In this document: positions 25,180 through 33,710 of the stretch, one piece after another
Layout: every line of letters starts with the position of its first letter
How positions within the stretch are numbered: the first letter of the stretch is position 1
Origin: an uncultured Mycoplasmatota bacterium
GTDB taxonomy: Bacteria; Bacillota_I; Bacilli_A; RF39; UBA660
Length of the DNA: 64,000 nucleotides
Direction: 5' to 3'
Assembly (NCBI GenBank): GCA_937944975.1
Contig: CALEBF010000004.1
Location: forward strand, 1 to 64,000
Translations under genes and position numbers: made by a program
The notes under the pieces: model-generated
The model's input: the letters and a program-made list of their open reading frames with translations, nothing else
What the model was told of the DNA's origin: nothing
The model's database searches: none

Positions 25180-25842
25180 ATGAAAAGAATTCTGATTGTA
25201 GAAGATGATGTAAAATTGCGAGAAGAGTTAAAAGTATTATTAGATCATCATGGCTATGAAGCAACGATTCAAACGGATATGGAACATATTTTGGAATCGA
25301 TTGTGAATGGAGCTTACGATCTTGTTTTACTCGATATCAACTTACCTCATACGAGTGGCGTGACACTTTTAAAGGACTTGCGTAAGACTTCTGATGTTCC
25401 TGTTATTATGGTTACAAGCCAAAATACGGAAATTGACGAAGTCGTAAGTATGAGTTACGGTGCAGATGATTATATTACAAAACCATATCATCCTACGTTG
25501 TTACTTTTACATATAGAAGCGTTACTTAAACGAATTGATCATGTAAGCAGCGTCTTTTCTTATCGGAATATTCAAGTAATTCCAGAAAAGGGTGTCATTA
25601 AGACTTCATCGATGGAACTTCCTTTATCTAAAAATGAAATGCAAATATTCTGTTATCTTTTGAAGCATCAAGGTAAAATTGTAAGTCGAGAAGATATCAT
25701 GAATTATCTATGGGATACTGATCTTTTTATCGATGACAACACACTTACTGTAAATATTAGTAGATTGCGGAACAGACTTCGTGAAGTAGGGCTCGAAGAC
25801 GTGATCGAAACGAGAAAAGGACAGGGATATTTATTAAAATGA
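25180..25842 (+). CDS. Response regulator, OmpR family (BceR-like)
   Basis: This 220-residue regulator has a receiver domain with acidic pocket Glu8-Asp9, phosphoacceptor Asp52 (LLDINLP) and Lys102 region (YITKPY), followed by an OmpR-type winged helix (LPLSKNEMQIFCYLLKHQGKIVSREDIM). Its partner kinase overlaps it by 4 bases and a Bce-type transporter follows, so it belongs to an antimicrobial-peptide sensing module. It most likely activates the bceAB-like genes; the palindrome at 26864-26881 is a candidate binding site. Confidence 0.88.
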   Translation: MKRILIVEDDVKLREELKVLLDHHGYEATIQTDMEHILESIVNGAYDLVLLDINLPHTSGVTLLKDLRKTSDVPVIMVTSQNTEIDEVVSMSYGADDYITKPYHPTLLLLHIEALLKRIDHVSSVFSYRNIQVIPEKGVIKTSSMELPLSKNEMQIFCYLLKHQGKIVSREDIMNYLWDTDLFIDDNTLTVNISRLRNRLREVGLEDVIETRKGQGYLLK

Positions 25843-26858
25843 ATTTAAAAGATTATTTGAAAGACCATAGCATTTCTATATTGATATATTTGATATTTAA
25901 CTTGATGATTATCTTTTTTCTCATTGTATTAAAGATAAATACTGCTTTTCTTATGATGATTATTTTTTTTATTATCACGATGGGGATTCTCTTGCTTTTA
26001 TATGGATATCAAAGAAAAAAGATGTTTTATCACACTTATCTTCAACGATTAAGCGATCTCGATCAAAAATATTTGATTACGGAATTACTTCCAACAGCGA
26101 ATTTTTTAGAAGGAAAAATATTAACGGAAAGCCTGTATGAGATTGATAAATCGATGATGGAAAGGATTCGATTATTGGAATCACAATTAAATGACTTTAA
26201 GGATTATATTGAATTGTGGATTCACGAAGTAAAGTTACCAATTTCTAGTCTTCGTTTAATGCTTCATAATTATCCGACGAATGAAACTTCGAAATTGTTA
26301 GAACAAGTAAGACGCATGGAAATGGATGTAGAACAAGTACTTTACTATGTGAGAAGCGAAAATGCACAACAGGATTACTTTATGAAAGAGGTAGCTTTAA
26401 AAAAGATTGTATCTTCTGTCGTGAAGAAGAATAAGGAAGATTTTATTGCCCATCATGTGAAAGTAGAGTTAGAAGATTTGGATGTACCTGTTATGACAGA
26501 TGCAAAATGGTTGGAATTTATGATCAACCAAATTATCAGTAATAGTTTAAAATACCGTCGTGATCCTGCAGTAATTCAAATTACCGGAGTTCAAAAGGAA
26601 AACACAGTATCTCTTGTTATTAAAGATAATGGGATTGGAATTCCACCTCAAGATATCGATCGGGTATTTGAAAAGTCTTTTACGGGACAGAATGGAAGAG
26701 AAAAATCGACGTCTACCGGAATGGGATTATACATCGTTAAAAATATGTGCCATTCATTAGGACATCAAATTCAAATTGAATCTGAGTATGGAAAGTCTAC
26801 GACAGTTACGATTACATTTGGGAAGCATTCGTTTTATGACAAGGTTATATCTTCATAA
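25839..26858 (+). CDS. Intramembrane-sensing histidine kinase (BceS-like)
   Basis: This 339-residue kinase has two closely spaced membrane segments (about 13-33 and 36-57) with almost no outside loop, the hallmark of intramembrane-sensing kinases. The phosphoacceptor is His129 in WIHEVKLPIS, followed by N, G1 and G2 boxes (NQIISNSLKYR, DNGIGIPPQD, GMGLYIVKN). Such kinases do not detect peptides directly but read the activity of the partner ABC transporter. The ATG overlaps the response regulator stop (ATGA). Confidence 0.88.
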   Translation: MNLKDYLKDHSISILIYLIFNLMIIFFLIVLKINTAFLMMIIFFIITMGILLLLYGYQRKKMFYHTYLQRLSDLDQKYLITELLPTANFLEGKILTESLYEIDKSMMERIRLLESQLNDFKDYIELWIHEVKLPISSLRLMLHNYPTNETSKLLEQVRRMEMDVEQVLYYVRSENAQQDYFMKEVALKKIVSSVVKKNKEDFIAHHVKVELEDLDVPVMTDAKWLEFMINQIISNSLKYRRDPAVIQITGVQKENTVSLVIKDNGIGIPPQDIDRVFEKSFTGQNGREKSTSTGMGLYIVKNMCHSLGHQIQIESEYGKSTTVTITFGKHSFYDKVISS

Positions 26859-26888
26859 CAAAGCCTTACAAATTTGTAAGGTTTTGTT
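26858..26888. promoter_or_regulatory. Long palindrome between kinase and transporter genes
   Basis: CCTTACAAATTTGTAAGG (26864-26881) is a perfect 18-bp palindrome, extended to about 30 bp by ACAAAG / TTTTGT with one mismatch that is a wobble in RNA. It begins right after the kinase stop and lies upstream of the transporter ATPase gene. It can act as an RNA hairpin terminator, since its 3' arm ends in GTTTTGTT, or as a binding site of the BceR-like regulator. Its symmetry with TTACA/TGTAA half-sites recalls BceR-type operators. Confidence 0.55.
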
Positions 26889-26948
26889 AGTTCTATCGAT
26901 GGAATCTTGGTACGAAGTAGTATATGATGGTTGTGAAAGGAGCAAAAT

Positions 26949-27716
26949 ATGGCAAACGTTTTAAAAATTGATCAAATTGAAAAATATTATGGAAATAAAA
27001 GTAATCTGACAAAAGCGATCGATGGAATTTCGTTCGAAGTTGGAAAAGGTGAGTTCGTCGCTATCATGGGGGCGAGTGGAAGCGGAAAAACAACATTATT
27101 AAACTGTATTTCTACGATCGATAGAGTGACGAGTGGACATATCTATGTGGATGGAGAAGATGTTATAAAATTGAAGGGAAATCAACTAAACCGTTTTCGT
27201 AGGGAAGAGCTCGGATTTATCTTTCAAGATTTTAACTTGCTTGATACATTAACTGCTTATGAGAATATTGCTCTAGCACTTTCGATTCAAAATGTAAAAC
27301 CAAACGAGATTGAAATGCGAATCGAAGAAATATCTCGGAGACTCAATATTAAAGATGTACTAAAGAAGTATCCCTATCAGATGTCAGGAGGACAAAAACA
27401 GCGTGTCGCATCGGCGCGAGCAATTATTACAAATCCAAAGTTGGTTTTGGCGGACGAACCTACTGGTGCGTTAGATTCAAAGTCTGCGAAAATGTTACTC
27501 GAGAGTTTTGAATATTTAAACGAATCATTAAAGGCAACGATATTGATGGTAACTCACGATGCTTTTACAGCTAGTTACGCAAGTCGTGTGATCTTTATCA
27601 AAGATGGAAAGCTATTTCATGAACTTAGAAAAGGGGATCAATCTCGAAAAGAATTTTTCGATCAAATTATCGATGTCGTGACAATGCTCGGAGGAGATAT
27701 GAGCGATGTTATTTAA
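26949..27716 (+). CDS. Bce-type ABC transporter, ATP-binding subunit
   Basis: This 255-residue ATPase has Walker [10 protein letters not shown] (41-49), a Q-loop in FIFQDFN, signature MSGGQKQR and Walker [14 protein letters not shown], which is typical of the MacB/LolD/BceA group. With the permease downstream it should form a resistance pump for peptide antibiotics such as bacitracin-like compounds that bind lipid II cycle intermediates. GAAAGGAG lies 7 bases before the ATG. It overlaps the permease gene by 11 bases. Confidence 0.88.
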   Translation: MANVLKIDQIEKYYGNKSNLTKAIDGISFEVGKGEFVAIMGASGSGKTTLLNCISTIDRVTSGHIYVDGEDVIKLKGNQLNRFRREELGFIFQDFNLLDTLTAYENIALALSIQNVKPNEIEMRIEEISRRLNIKDVLKKYPYQMSGGQKQRVASARAIITNPKLVLADEPTGALDSKSAKMLLESFEYLNESLKATILMVTHDAFTASYASRVIFIKDGKLFHELRKGDQSRKEFFDQIIDVVTMLGGDMSDVI

Positions 27717-29751
27717 ACTTTCATTAAAGAATATTACTAAAAGCGTGAAAGATTATGCGATCTATTTCTTTACGCTGATTTTAGGCGTAGCTATTTTCTA
27801 TTTATTTAACTCTCTCGATAGTCAGACGGCGATGTTGAATGTTTCTAATTCGACGCACCAACTGATTACATTAATGAATCAAATGTTGTCTGGGGTTAGT
27901 GTATTTGTTTCCTTTGCTCTTGGATTTTTAATTATCTATGCAAGTCGCTTTTTGATGAAACGACGTAATAAAGAATTTGGAATATATATGACCCTCGGAA
28001 TGGGAAAGGGAAAGATATCGAGAATCTTACTGTTCGAAACATTGATGATTGGTATCGTCTCTCTATTTGTTGGACTTGGAATTGGTATTGTCTTATCGCA
28101 GGGAATGTCAATTTTTGTAGCTAGTATGTTTGAAGCAGATATGTCTAAATTTACATTTGTCTTCTCCGCAGGGGCACTTGGGAAGACCATCGTCTATTTC
28201 GGCATTATGTATATTATTGTCATGCTTTTAAATACAGTACAAATTGGTCGATGCAAATTGATCGATCTTTTACAGGCAAACAAGAAAACAGAGAAAGTAA
28301 AAATTAAAAATCCATACCTTTGTACGATTGTGTTTATTGTCGCATGTTGTATGCTAGGATATGCTTATTACTGTGTGACGGCAGGAGTTAATAATTTAAT
28401 CGATACGAGCGATGTATTATTTCCAATTGCCTTAGGAATTATTTCTACATTTTTAATTTTCTGGTCTCTTTCTGGATTAGTGCTTCGCATAATTATGTCT
28501 TGGAAAAAAGTATATTATAAAGGACTGAATAGTTTCATATTACGCCAGATCAATAGTAAGATTAATACAACTGTTTGTTCTATGTCTGTTATTTGTCTGA
28601 TGTTGTTTTTAACGATCTGCATTCTATCCAGTGCGTTATCTATGAAAAATGCGATGTCTGCAAATCTCACAGAATTGGCGCCGATCGATGTAGAATTTAG
28701 TAAACGTCTCGATGAAGTTACGACGGACTTTCCTGTGGAAAAAGCAAATGGATACCAAGCATCGATTGAGGAAAACTTAGCTTCTTTAGGGTTTTCCACA
28801 GGAAAACGATTGAAAGATACAGTTCAATTTTATACTTATACACAGGAAAACTTAACATTTGGCTCTACTTTAGGGGATTATAAAGAAGAAGTGTTGAAAG
28901 AATATCCTAGTTTGATGGTAGATGTGTTAGAGCAAGTGGTAAGAATCAGTGATTATAATAAATTAGCAAAATTATACGGGACTGATACTTACGAGCTTGC
29001 AGATGATGAATATATGATCATCGCCGATTTTGATAGTATGGTAGCGATTCGAAATAAAGCATTCGAATATACCGATACGATTCAAATTGGTGGAAAAGAA
29101 TATCATGCGAAATATCACGAGTGCAAGCCAGGTTTTATCGGAATGAGTGCGAATCATATCAATACGGGAATTATCTTAGTCCCTGATCAAGCAGTAGAAA
29201 CTCTATCCAAAGTAACAGAACAATTGTCTGCAAATTATAACGCGGATACCGACGAGGGAAAACAGGCAATTGAAGATGAGATCATAGCATTTGAAGATAA
29301 TCCAATTGTTTATAATACGAATTTAGATGCAGTTACGAAGATCAGCATCTACGAAGCGAGTGTTGGACTAGGAGCAATTGTGACATTTATTGGACTTTAC
29401 TTAGGAATTATCTTTTTGATTTCATCTGCTGCAATACTAGCATTAAAGGAACTATCGGAATCTTCAGATAATCAAGAACGTTATGGAATGCTTAGAAAAC
29501 TAGGAGTCGATGAAAAAATGATCAATCGTGCACTCTTCATTCAAATTGCTATTTTCTTCTTATTCCCACTGATATTAGCAATTATTCATTCTTGTTTTGG
29601 CCTCCAAACAGCAAGCTATATTTTAGAGACATTCGGTCATGAAAAATTACTTTTATCGATTGTGATGACAGCTATTTTCTTGATCATTATATATGGTGGA
29701 TATTTTGTGATTACCTATTTATGTTCGAAACGAATTATCAAAGAAAGATAA
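27706..29751 (+). CDS. Bce-type ABC transporter permease
   Basis: This 681-residue permease has the FtsX-type repeat (YASRFLMKRRNKEFGIYMTLGMGKGKIS) near the N terminus, about ten membrane segments, and one large outside domain of about 220 residues between segments seven and eight (roughly 310-545), the arrangement expected of BceB. The outside domain determines peptide specificity in characterised members. It may be a little longer than BceB of B. subtilis. GGAGG lies about 12 bases before the ATG, inside the ATPase gene. Confidence 0.88.
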   Translation: MLFKLSLKNITKSVKDYAIYFFTLILGVAIFYLFNSLDSQTAMLNVSNSTHQLITLMNQMLSGVSVFVSFALGFLIIYASRFLMKRRNKEFGIYMTLGMGKGKISRILLFETLMIGIVSLFVGLGIGIVLSQGMSIFVASMFEADMSKFTFVFSAGALGKTIVYFGIMYIIVMLLNTVQIGRCKLIDLLQANKKTEKVKIKNPYLCTIVFIVACCMLGYAYYCVTAGVNNLIDTSDVLFPIALGIISTFLIFWSLSGLVLRIIMSWKKVYYKGLNSFILRQINSKINTTVCSMSVICLMLFLTICILSSALSMKNAMSANLTELAPIDVEFSKRLDEVTTDFPVEKANGYQASIEENLASLGFSTGKRLKDTVQFYTYTQENLTFGSTLGDYKEEVLKEYPSLMVDVLEQVVRISDYNKLAKLYGTDTYELADDEYMIIADFDSMVAIRNKAFEYTDTIQIGGKEYHAKYHECKPGFIGMSANHINTGIILVPDQAVETLSKVTEQLSANYNADTDEGKQAIEDEIIAFEDNPIVYNTNLDAVTKISIYEASVGLGAIVTFIGLYLGIIFLISSAAILALKELSESSDNQERYGMLRKLGVDEKMINRALFIQIAIFFLFPLILAIIHSCFGLQTASYILETFGHEKLLLSIVMTAIFLIIIYGGYFVITYLCSKRIIKER

Positions 29752-29775
29752 AGATGTGCATACACATCTTTTTCT
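29750..29775 (+). terminator. Terminator of the Bce-type module
   Basis: AAAGATGTG and CACATCTTT form a perfect 9-bp stem with a CATA loop and T-run, starting inside the stop codon. Confidence 0.88.
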
Positions 29776-29777
29776 CG

Positions 29778-29806
29778 TTGCTTGGTTTTTCATTTTGTGG
29801 TATATT
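29778..29806 (+). promoter_or_regulatory. Promoter of the signal-peptidase-like pair
   Basis: TTGCTT (29778-29783), 17 bp, TATATT (29801-29806), 25 bases before the ATG at 29831. Confidence 0.5.
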
Positions 29807-29830
29807 ATGTATAACATGTGAGGGAAAAAT

Positions 29831-30313
29831 ATGCTAAAAAAGACAATCAAAGGGGTTGTGTTAGCACTGATACTATTTGTTATTACATTAGGGTTGTATA
29901 CAAATCACATGAAATCACAAGATCCTGATTGGAATCTTCAAGTAGGAGACTATAAGTTGATGGAGGTCACCTACGATGGTTTTGGGGATAAAGTGAGAAT
30001 TGGAGATATGATGCTTGTGCATGAGAAAGATACTTACGATATTAGCGATATTATCATGTATCAAAATGGAACTCATCAGGACGTCGCTCGTATTGTCGAT
30101 ACGACAAGATATGGCGTCGTTCCAAGGAAAGAGACGAGTTTTATCAACGAGACTTTTGTACCACATGGCGATATTATAGGATCATTAGATCTATGTATTC
30201 GTGGTGGTATGAAATGGTGGAGTATATTGACTCATCCATTAACAGTGGGTCTTTTATCAACTGCTGTATTTGCATATTTCTTGCATAAGACATCGATAAG
30301 ATATACGATATAA
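29831..30313 (+). CDS. Signal-peptidase-I-like protein lacking catalytic residues (copy 1)
   Basis: This 160-residue protein has an N-terminal membrane segment, a central domain with the order of a type I signal peptidase, and a C-terminal membrane segment, as in SipW or ER-type enzymes. The box normally reading S-M-x-P-x-x-x-x-G-D is here GFGDKVRIGD: the catalytic Ser and the Pro are gone while the G-D is kept. The later DISDIIMYQNG and HGDIIGSL match the structural boxes, but the basic catalytic HR position is ARIV. It should be inactive as a protease. A binding or decoy role is inferred. It is 11 bases before a paralogue. Confidence 0.65.
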   Translation: MLKKTIKGVVLALILFVITLGLYTNHMKSQDPDWNLQVGDYKLMEVTYDGFGDKVRIGDMMLVHEKDTYDISDIIMYQNGTHQDVARIVDTTRYGVVPRKETSFINETFVPHGDIIGSLDLCIRGGMKWWSILTHPLTVGLLSTAVFAYFLHKTSIRYTI

Positions 30314-30324
30314 AGGGGGAAGAC

Positions 30325-30789
30325 ATGAAAGCGATTAAAATAATAATAGGGGTATTTGTTGGTATTATCATCTTTTTAGGATTGTTCTTTAACTTTAAGA
30401 AGCTGAACGATGCAGAAGAAATACCTAAATTATCTGGTTTTACTATGATGGAAATCGGAGTTGATGGTATGAGTACCAAGGCAAAAATGGGAGATTTTGT
30501 CGTTTTACAGGAAGTTGAAACTTACGAAGTTGACGATGTTGTCGTCTATAAGAATGGTCTTTTTATAGATACTGGAAAGGTAACAGCTGTAACCGATCAA
30601 AATGTAACAGTCATCAAAGATAATGGAATGGGAGCAACGACAATTAATTCTAATATTATCGTTGGGAAAGTCGTTTTAAACATTTCTGGGTTTGGTAAGG
30701 TTTGGAATTTCCTCATCAATCCGATCGTCACGGGATTACTCATTGTAGCAGCCTTAGGATATACCGTTCAAAAGCTTGTGTCACAATAG
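30325..30789 (+). CDS. Signal-peptidase-I-like protein lacking catalytic residues (copy 2)
   Basis: This 154-residue protein has the same plan as the preceding gene: membrane segment (about 4-20), an S26-like domain with GMSTKAKMGD replacing the catalytic box, EVDDVVVYKNG, and SNIIVGKV near the end, then a C-terminal membrane segment. Neither a Ser at the nucleophile position nor the HR motif is kept. The two copies are clearly related but divergent, so the duplication is old. AAAGGGGG lies 7 bases before the ATG, and both should be on one transcript. Topology implies that the domain faces outside. Confidence 0.65.
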   Translation: MKAIKIIIGVFVGIIIFLGLFFNFKKLNDAEEIPKLSGFTMMEIGVDGMSTKAKMGDFVVLQEVETYEVDDVVVYKNGLFIDTGKVTAVTDQNVTVIKDNGMGATTINSNIIVGKVVLNISGFGKVWNFLINPIVTGLLIVAALGYTVQKLVSQ

Positions 30790-30819
30790 AAAGTCAAATT
30801 TTAATTTTTGACTTTTTTT
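30790..30819 (+). terminator. Terminator of the signal-peptidase-like pair
   Basis: AAAGTCAAA and TTTGACTTT form a 9-bp stem followed by a T-run. Confidence 0.8.
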
Positions 30820-30874
30820 GATATAATAAATGTATAATAAAACGATATATAACTCAGGAAAGGAAGTTTAAATC

Positions 30875-31612
30875 ATGAAAATTGGAGTATGTGATTCAGG
30901 ATTGGGAGGATTGACTGTTTTAAGACAGATTGTAAAACGATATCCTAATCATGATTATTTATATTATGGAGATACCAAACATCTTCCGTATGGTGAGAAA
31001 ACAAAGTCTCAACTGATGGAATATGCATCAGGAATGATTGATTATTTTAAGAAACAAGCTGTTGATCTTATCGTTATTGCCTGCGGAACAATTAGTACAA
31101 ACATATATGAAGAATTAAAACAAAAGTATTCTATTCTGATGATTGACATTATCTCCCCAACTATTGCTTATCTAAAAGAAAAGGATTTCTCTTCCATCGG
31201 AGTACTCGCAACGCCGATGACGATACATAGTCACGTCTTTGATGATGCTTTATGTCATAATACGGCGACGGTAGCTTGTCCAAAGTTTGTCCCACTGATT
31301 GAAAATGGTAAAATTGATTTACCAGAATGTAAGGATGCAATTAGTCTATATCTAAGACCGATGATAGAAAGTAAAGTGGAACATATCGTACTAGGCTGTA
31401 CACATTATCCAATTTTAGTTGATTCTATGGAGAGCGAGTATCCTTGTGATTATATCGATATGGGAGATATTTTAGCGTCTTATCTCAAATTAGAAAAAAA
31501 TACGTCTGAAACGGGATCTGTCGAATTATATTTTTCTCAAGTGACGCCAATATTAGAAAAGATGATTGACTTGGTATTTCCTTTTCCATATCACATGAAT
31601 AAGGAGGATTAA
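30875..31612 (+). CDS. murI: Glutamate racemase
   Basis: This 245-residue racemase makes D-glutamate for peptidoglycan. CDSGLGGLTV near the N terminus, YYGDTKHLPYG, and the two catalytic cysteines Cys70 (IACGT) and the one in GCTHYP are present. The first motif normally reads ACNTA; here Asn is Gly, an unusual change next to the catalytic Cys. Length is slightly short (usual 260-270). AAAGGAAG precedes the ATG. It is followed at one base by the DNA repair gene xth. Confidence 0.88.
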   Translation: MKIGVCDSGLGGLTVLRQIVKRYPNHDYLYYGDTKHLPYGEKTKSQLMEYASGMIDYFKKQAVDLIVIACGTISTNIYEELKQKYSILMIDIISPTIAYLKEKDFSSIGVLATPMTIHSHVFDDALCHNTATVACPKFVPLIENGKIDLPECKDAISLYLRPMIESKVEHIVLGCTHYPILVDSMESEYPCDYIDMGDILASYLKLEKNTSETGSVELYFSQVTPILEKMIDLVFPFPYHMNKED

Positions 31613-31613
31613 A

Positions 31614-32396
31614 ATGAAGTTAGTTTCTTGGAATGTAGCAGGGATTCGCGCATGTTTAAAAAAGGGATTGAAAGAATTTTTCGAGGAGATCGATGCCGAT
31701 ATTTTTTGCATACAGGAGTCAAAGGCGACAGAAGAGCAATTTGACTTTTTTCCAGAAGGGTATGAAAGATATTTATATCCTGCTGTTAGAAAAGGATACT
31801 CCGGGACAGTAATTTATGCAAAGAGAAAACCAGTGTCTGTTTTTTATGGTGGATTAGATCCAGAATATGATGATGAAGGTAGAATGATTACGCTAGAATA
31901 CGAGGATTTTTACTTGGTAAATATCTATGTTCCAAATGTGAAACGAGGCTTAGAACGAATGGAATCACGCATGCGTTTCGAAGATTTGTTTCGTTCGTAT
32001 CTGAAGCGTTTAGATCAGGAAAAACCAGTAGTGATATGTGGAGACTTTAATGTAGCTCACGAAGAGATCGATATCCGCAACGCAAAACAAAATATTGGGA
32101 ATGCAGGATTTACTTACGAAGAAAGAGGTAAGTTTGACGAGCTTTTACAAGCCGGATTTATCGATACATTTCGCTTTCTTTATCCAGATAAGAAGGATGC
32201 ATATTCTTGGTGGAGTTATCGAAAAGGAGTTCGCGAGAAAAATATAGGTTGGAGAATTGATTACTTTTTAGTGTCAGATAGATTGAGAACAAACATAAAA
32301 GATGCACTCATTTATTCCGATGTACTCGGTAGTGATCATTGTCCAATCGGATTAGAAATTGAGGTGACGAAGGATGCCGGAACTACCCGAAGTTGA
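31614..32396 (+). CDS. xth: Exodeoxyribonuclease III (AP endonuclease)
   Basis: This 260-residue enzyme of the EEP fold cleaves at abasic sites. Motifs are SWNVAGIRA, the metal-binding CIQESK, NIYVPN, CGDFNVAHEEID and the catalytic GSDHCPI. AGGAGG lies 7 bases before the ATG, over the murI stop. Its 3' end overlaps mutM by 23 bases, so base-excision glycosylase and AP endonuclease are co-translated; this is a sensible functional pair. Confidence 0.93.
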   Translation: MKLVSWNVAGIRACLKKGLKEFFEEIDADIFCIQESKATEEQFDFFPEGYERYLYPAVRKGYSGTVIYAKRKPVSVFYGGLDPEYDDEGRMITLEYEDFYLVNIYVPNVKRGLERMESRMRFEDLFRSYLKRLDQEKPVVICGDFNVAHEEIDIRNAKQNIGNAGFTYEERGKFDELLQAGFIDTFRFLYPDKKDAYSWWSYRKGVREKNIGWRIDYFLVSDRLRTNIKDALIYSDVLGSDHCPIGLEIEVTKDAGTTRS

Positions 32397-33201
32397 AACT
32401 GTTAAAAATATATTAAAAACAAAAGTATTGGGAAAAGAGATAACGGATGTTGTCGTTTTATATCCAAATATCATAGCGCATCCATCGGTAATAGAATTTC
32501 AAAAGAAAATTAAATCACAGACGATCTGTGATATACAAAGGAGAGGGAAATGGCTTTTATTTATTTTGGATGATGACGTTTTACTAAGTCACTTGCGAAT
32601 GGAAGGAAAATATAATTTAAAAAATAAATATGAACCACGTACAAAACATGAGCACGTATCATTTCTCTTTTCTGATGGTACGGAATTAAGATATCACGAT
32701 ACGAGAAAGTTTGGTAGAATGTACTTGTGTCCAAAGAGCGAAGTAATGCATGTGGAACCGCTTTTATCACTGGGATTAGAACCATGGGATGAGAACTTGA
32801 CGGAATCGTATTTGAAGGAAAAATTAAGTAAGAAGACAATTCCGATCAAAACAGCTTTGTTGGATCAGACGATCATTAGTGGAATAGGGAATATTTACGA
32901 TGATGAAATTTTATTTCTATCTCATATTCATCCTAAAACAAAAAGCAACGCTCTATCGAAAAAGCAGTTGCACACTATCATTGAAATGACGAGATTTGTA
33001 CTTCAGAAAGCAATAGAACAGGGAGGAACGACAATTCGAAGTTTCGAGGCGAGCGAAGGTGTTCACGGTAGATTTCAACATGAATTATCGATTCACGGAC
33101 AGAGCGAGTGCCCCGTTTGTCACCATCCTGTCGTAAAAGAATTTATCGGTGGACGTGGTACGTATTATTGCAAGTATTGTCAAAAGAAAACTTATAAGTA
33201 G
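32374..33201 (+). CDS. mutM: Formamidopyrimidine-DNA glycosylase
   Basis: This 275-residue glycosylase removes 8-oxoguanine and related lesions. The N terminus is MPELPEVETV with the catalytic Pro2 and Glu3. The H2TH region is followed by a C-terminal zinc finger with cysteines in CPVCHHP and YYCKYC. The start is fixed by the need for Pro after the initiator Met and by GAGGTGA upstream. It overlaps xth and, at its 3' end, the convergent CBS-domain gene by 10 bases. Confidence 0.95.
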   Translation: MPELPEVETVKNILKTKVLGKEITDVVVLYPNIIAHPSVIEFQKKIKSQTICDIQRRGKWLLFILDDDVLLSHLRMEGKYNLKNKYEPRTKHEHVSFLFSDGTELRYHDTRKFGRMYLCPKSEVMHVEPLLSLGLEPWDENLTESYLKEKLSKKTIPIKTALLDQTIISGIGNIYDDEILFLSHIHPKTKSNALSKKQLHTIIEMTRFVLQKAIEQGGTTIRSFEASEGVHGRFQHELSIHGQSECPVCHHPVVKEFIGGRGTYYCKYCQKKTYK

Positions 33202-33647
33202 AAGGCATCAATTTGGGCGTCTTCTACTGTTTTATTTTTCTTAATTTTTTTCATTTGTTTTAAAGTTTCCATCAGTTTATCGCCATCGTTAGATGCAAAA
33301 AGTATGTCGGAAAGTGAGACGATTCCAACGATTTTTTCTTGTCTTGTTACTAGGAGTCTTTTCATTTGATGATTCGACATTAACGACAATGCATCTTCTA
33401 AAGAATCGTCTTCCTTTATTGTGATAAGTGGAGTGGATAAATACGAGTGGATTTTTCCTGATGTGTCTTGATTTGCAATCATACGTACGACGATATCTCG
33501 ATCCGTACATACGCCGATACATTGATTCTTTTTGATAATGGGTAGAAATCCAATATCGTATTGTTTCATTTTTTGCGCGATTTTTTGAATGTTGTCGGTA
33601 TCGGTTGCATAAATCATATGTGTTGTCATAATATTTTTGATTTTCAT
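33192..33647 (-). CDS. Two-CBS-domain protein
   Basis: This 151-residue protein consists of two CBS domains (Bateman pair): IMTTHMIYATDTDNIQKIAQKM with DIGFLPII and GVCTDRDIVVR, then LSTPLITIKEDDSLEDALSLM with RLLVTRQEKIVGIVSLSDI. Such pairs bind AMP, ATP or similar adenosine ligands. No effector domain is attached. I chose the ATG at 33647 because GAGGAG lies 4-10 bases before it. The 3' end overlaps mutM tail to tail. Confidence 0.85.
   Translation of the reverse strand: MKIKNIMTTHMIYATDTDNIQKIAQKMKQYDIGFLPIIKKNQCIGVCTDRDIVVRMIANQDTSGKIHSYLSTPLITIKEDDSLEDALSLMSNHQMKRLLVTRQEKIVGIVSLSDILFASNDGDKLMETLKQMKKIKKNKTVEDAQIDAFYL
33198..33245 (+). terminator. Possible terminator of mutM inside the convergent gene
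   Basis: GTAGAAG (33198-33204) pairs with CTTCTAC (33221-33227), followed by a T-rich stretch. The whole element lies within the 3' coding end of the opposite-strand CBS gene. Confidence 0.5.
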
Positions 33648-33675
33648 AATCTCCTCTTTTCTATTGATAGGATGT

Positions 33676-33705
33676 GTCAAAAAATAAGGAGTATGCGCAT
33701 AACAT
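33676..33705 (+). promoter_or_regulatory. Possible sigma-E type promoter of yunB
   Basis: GTCAAAAA (33676-33683), 14 bp, CATAACAT (33698-33705) resembles the sporulation sigma-E pattern. It is very close to the chosen start codon, so either translation is nearly leaderless or this match is accidental. Confidence 0.3.
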
Positions 33706-33710
33706 ATGGT

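Noticed and set aside
30808..30838. TTGACT...TATAAT as murI promoter
   Set aside because: The TTGACT belongs to the 3' arm of the preceding terminator and spacing to the two TATAAT copies is 8 or 19 bp; a promoter is likely near here but the exact boxes are unclear.
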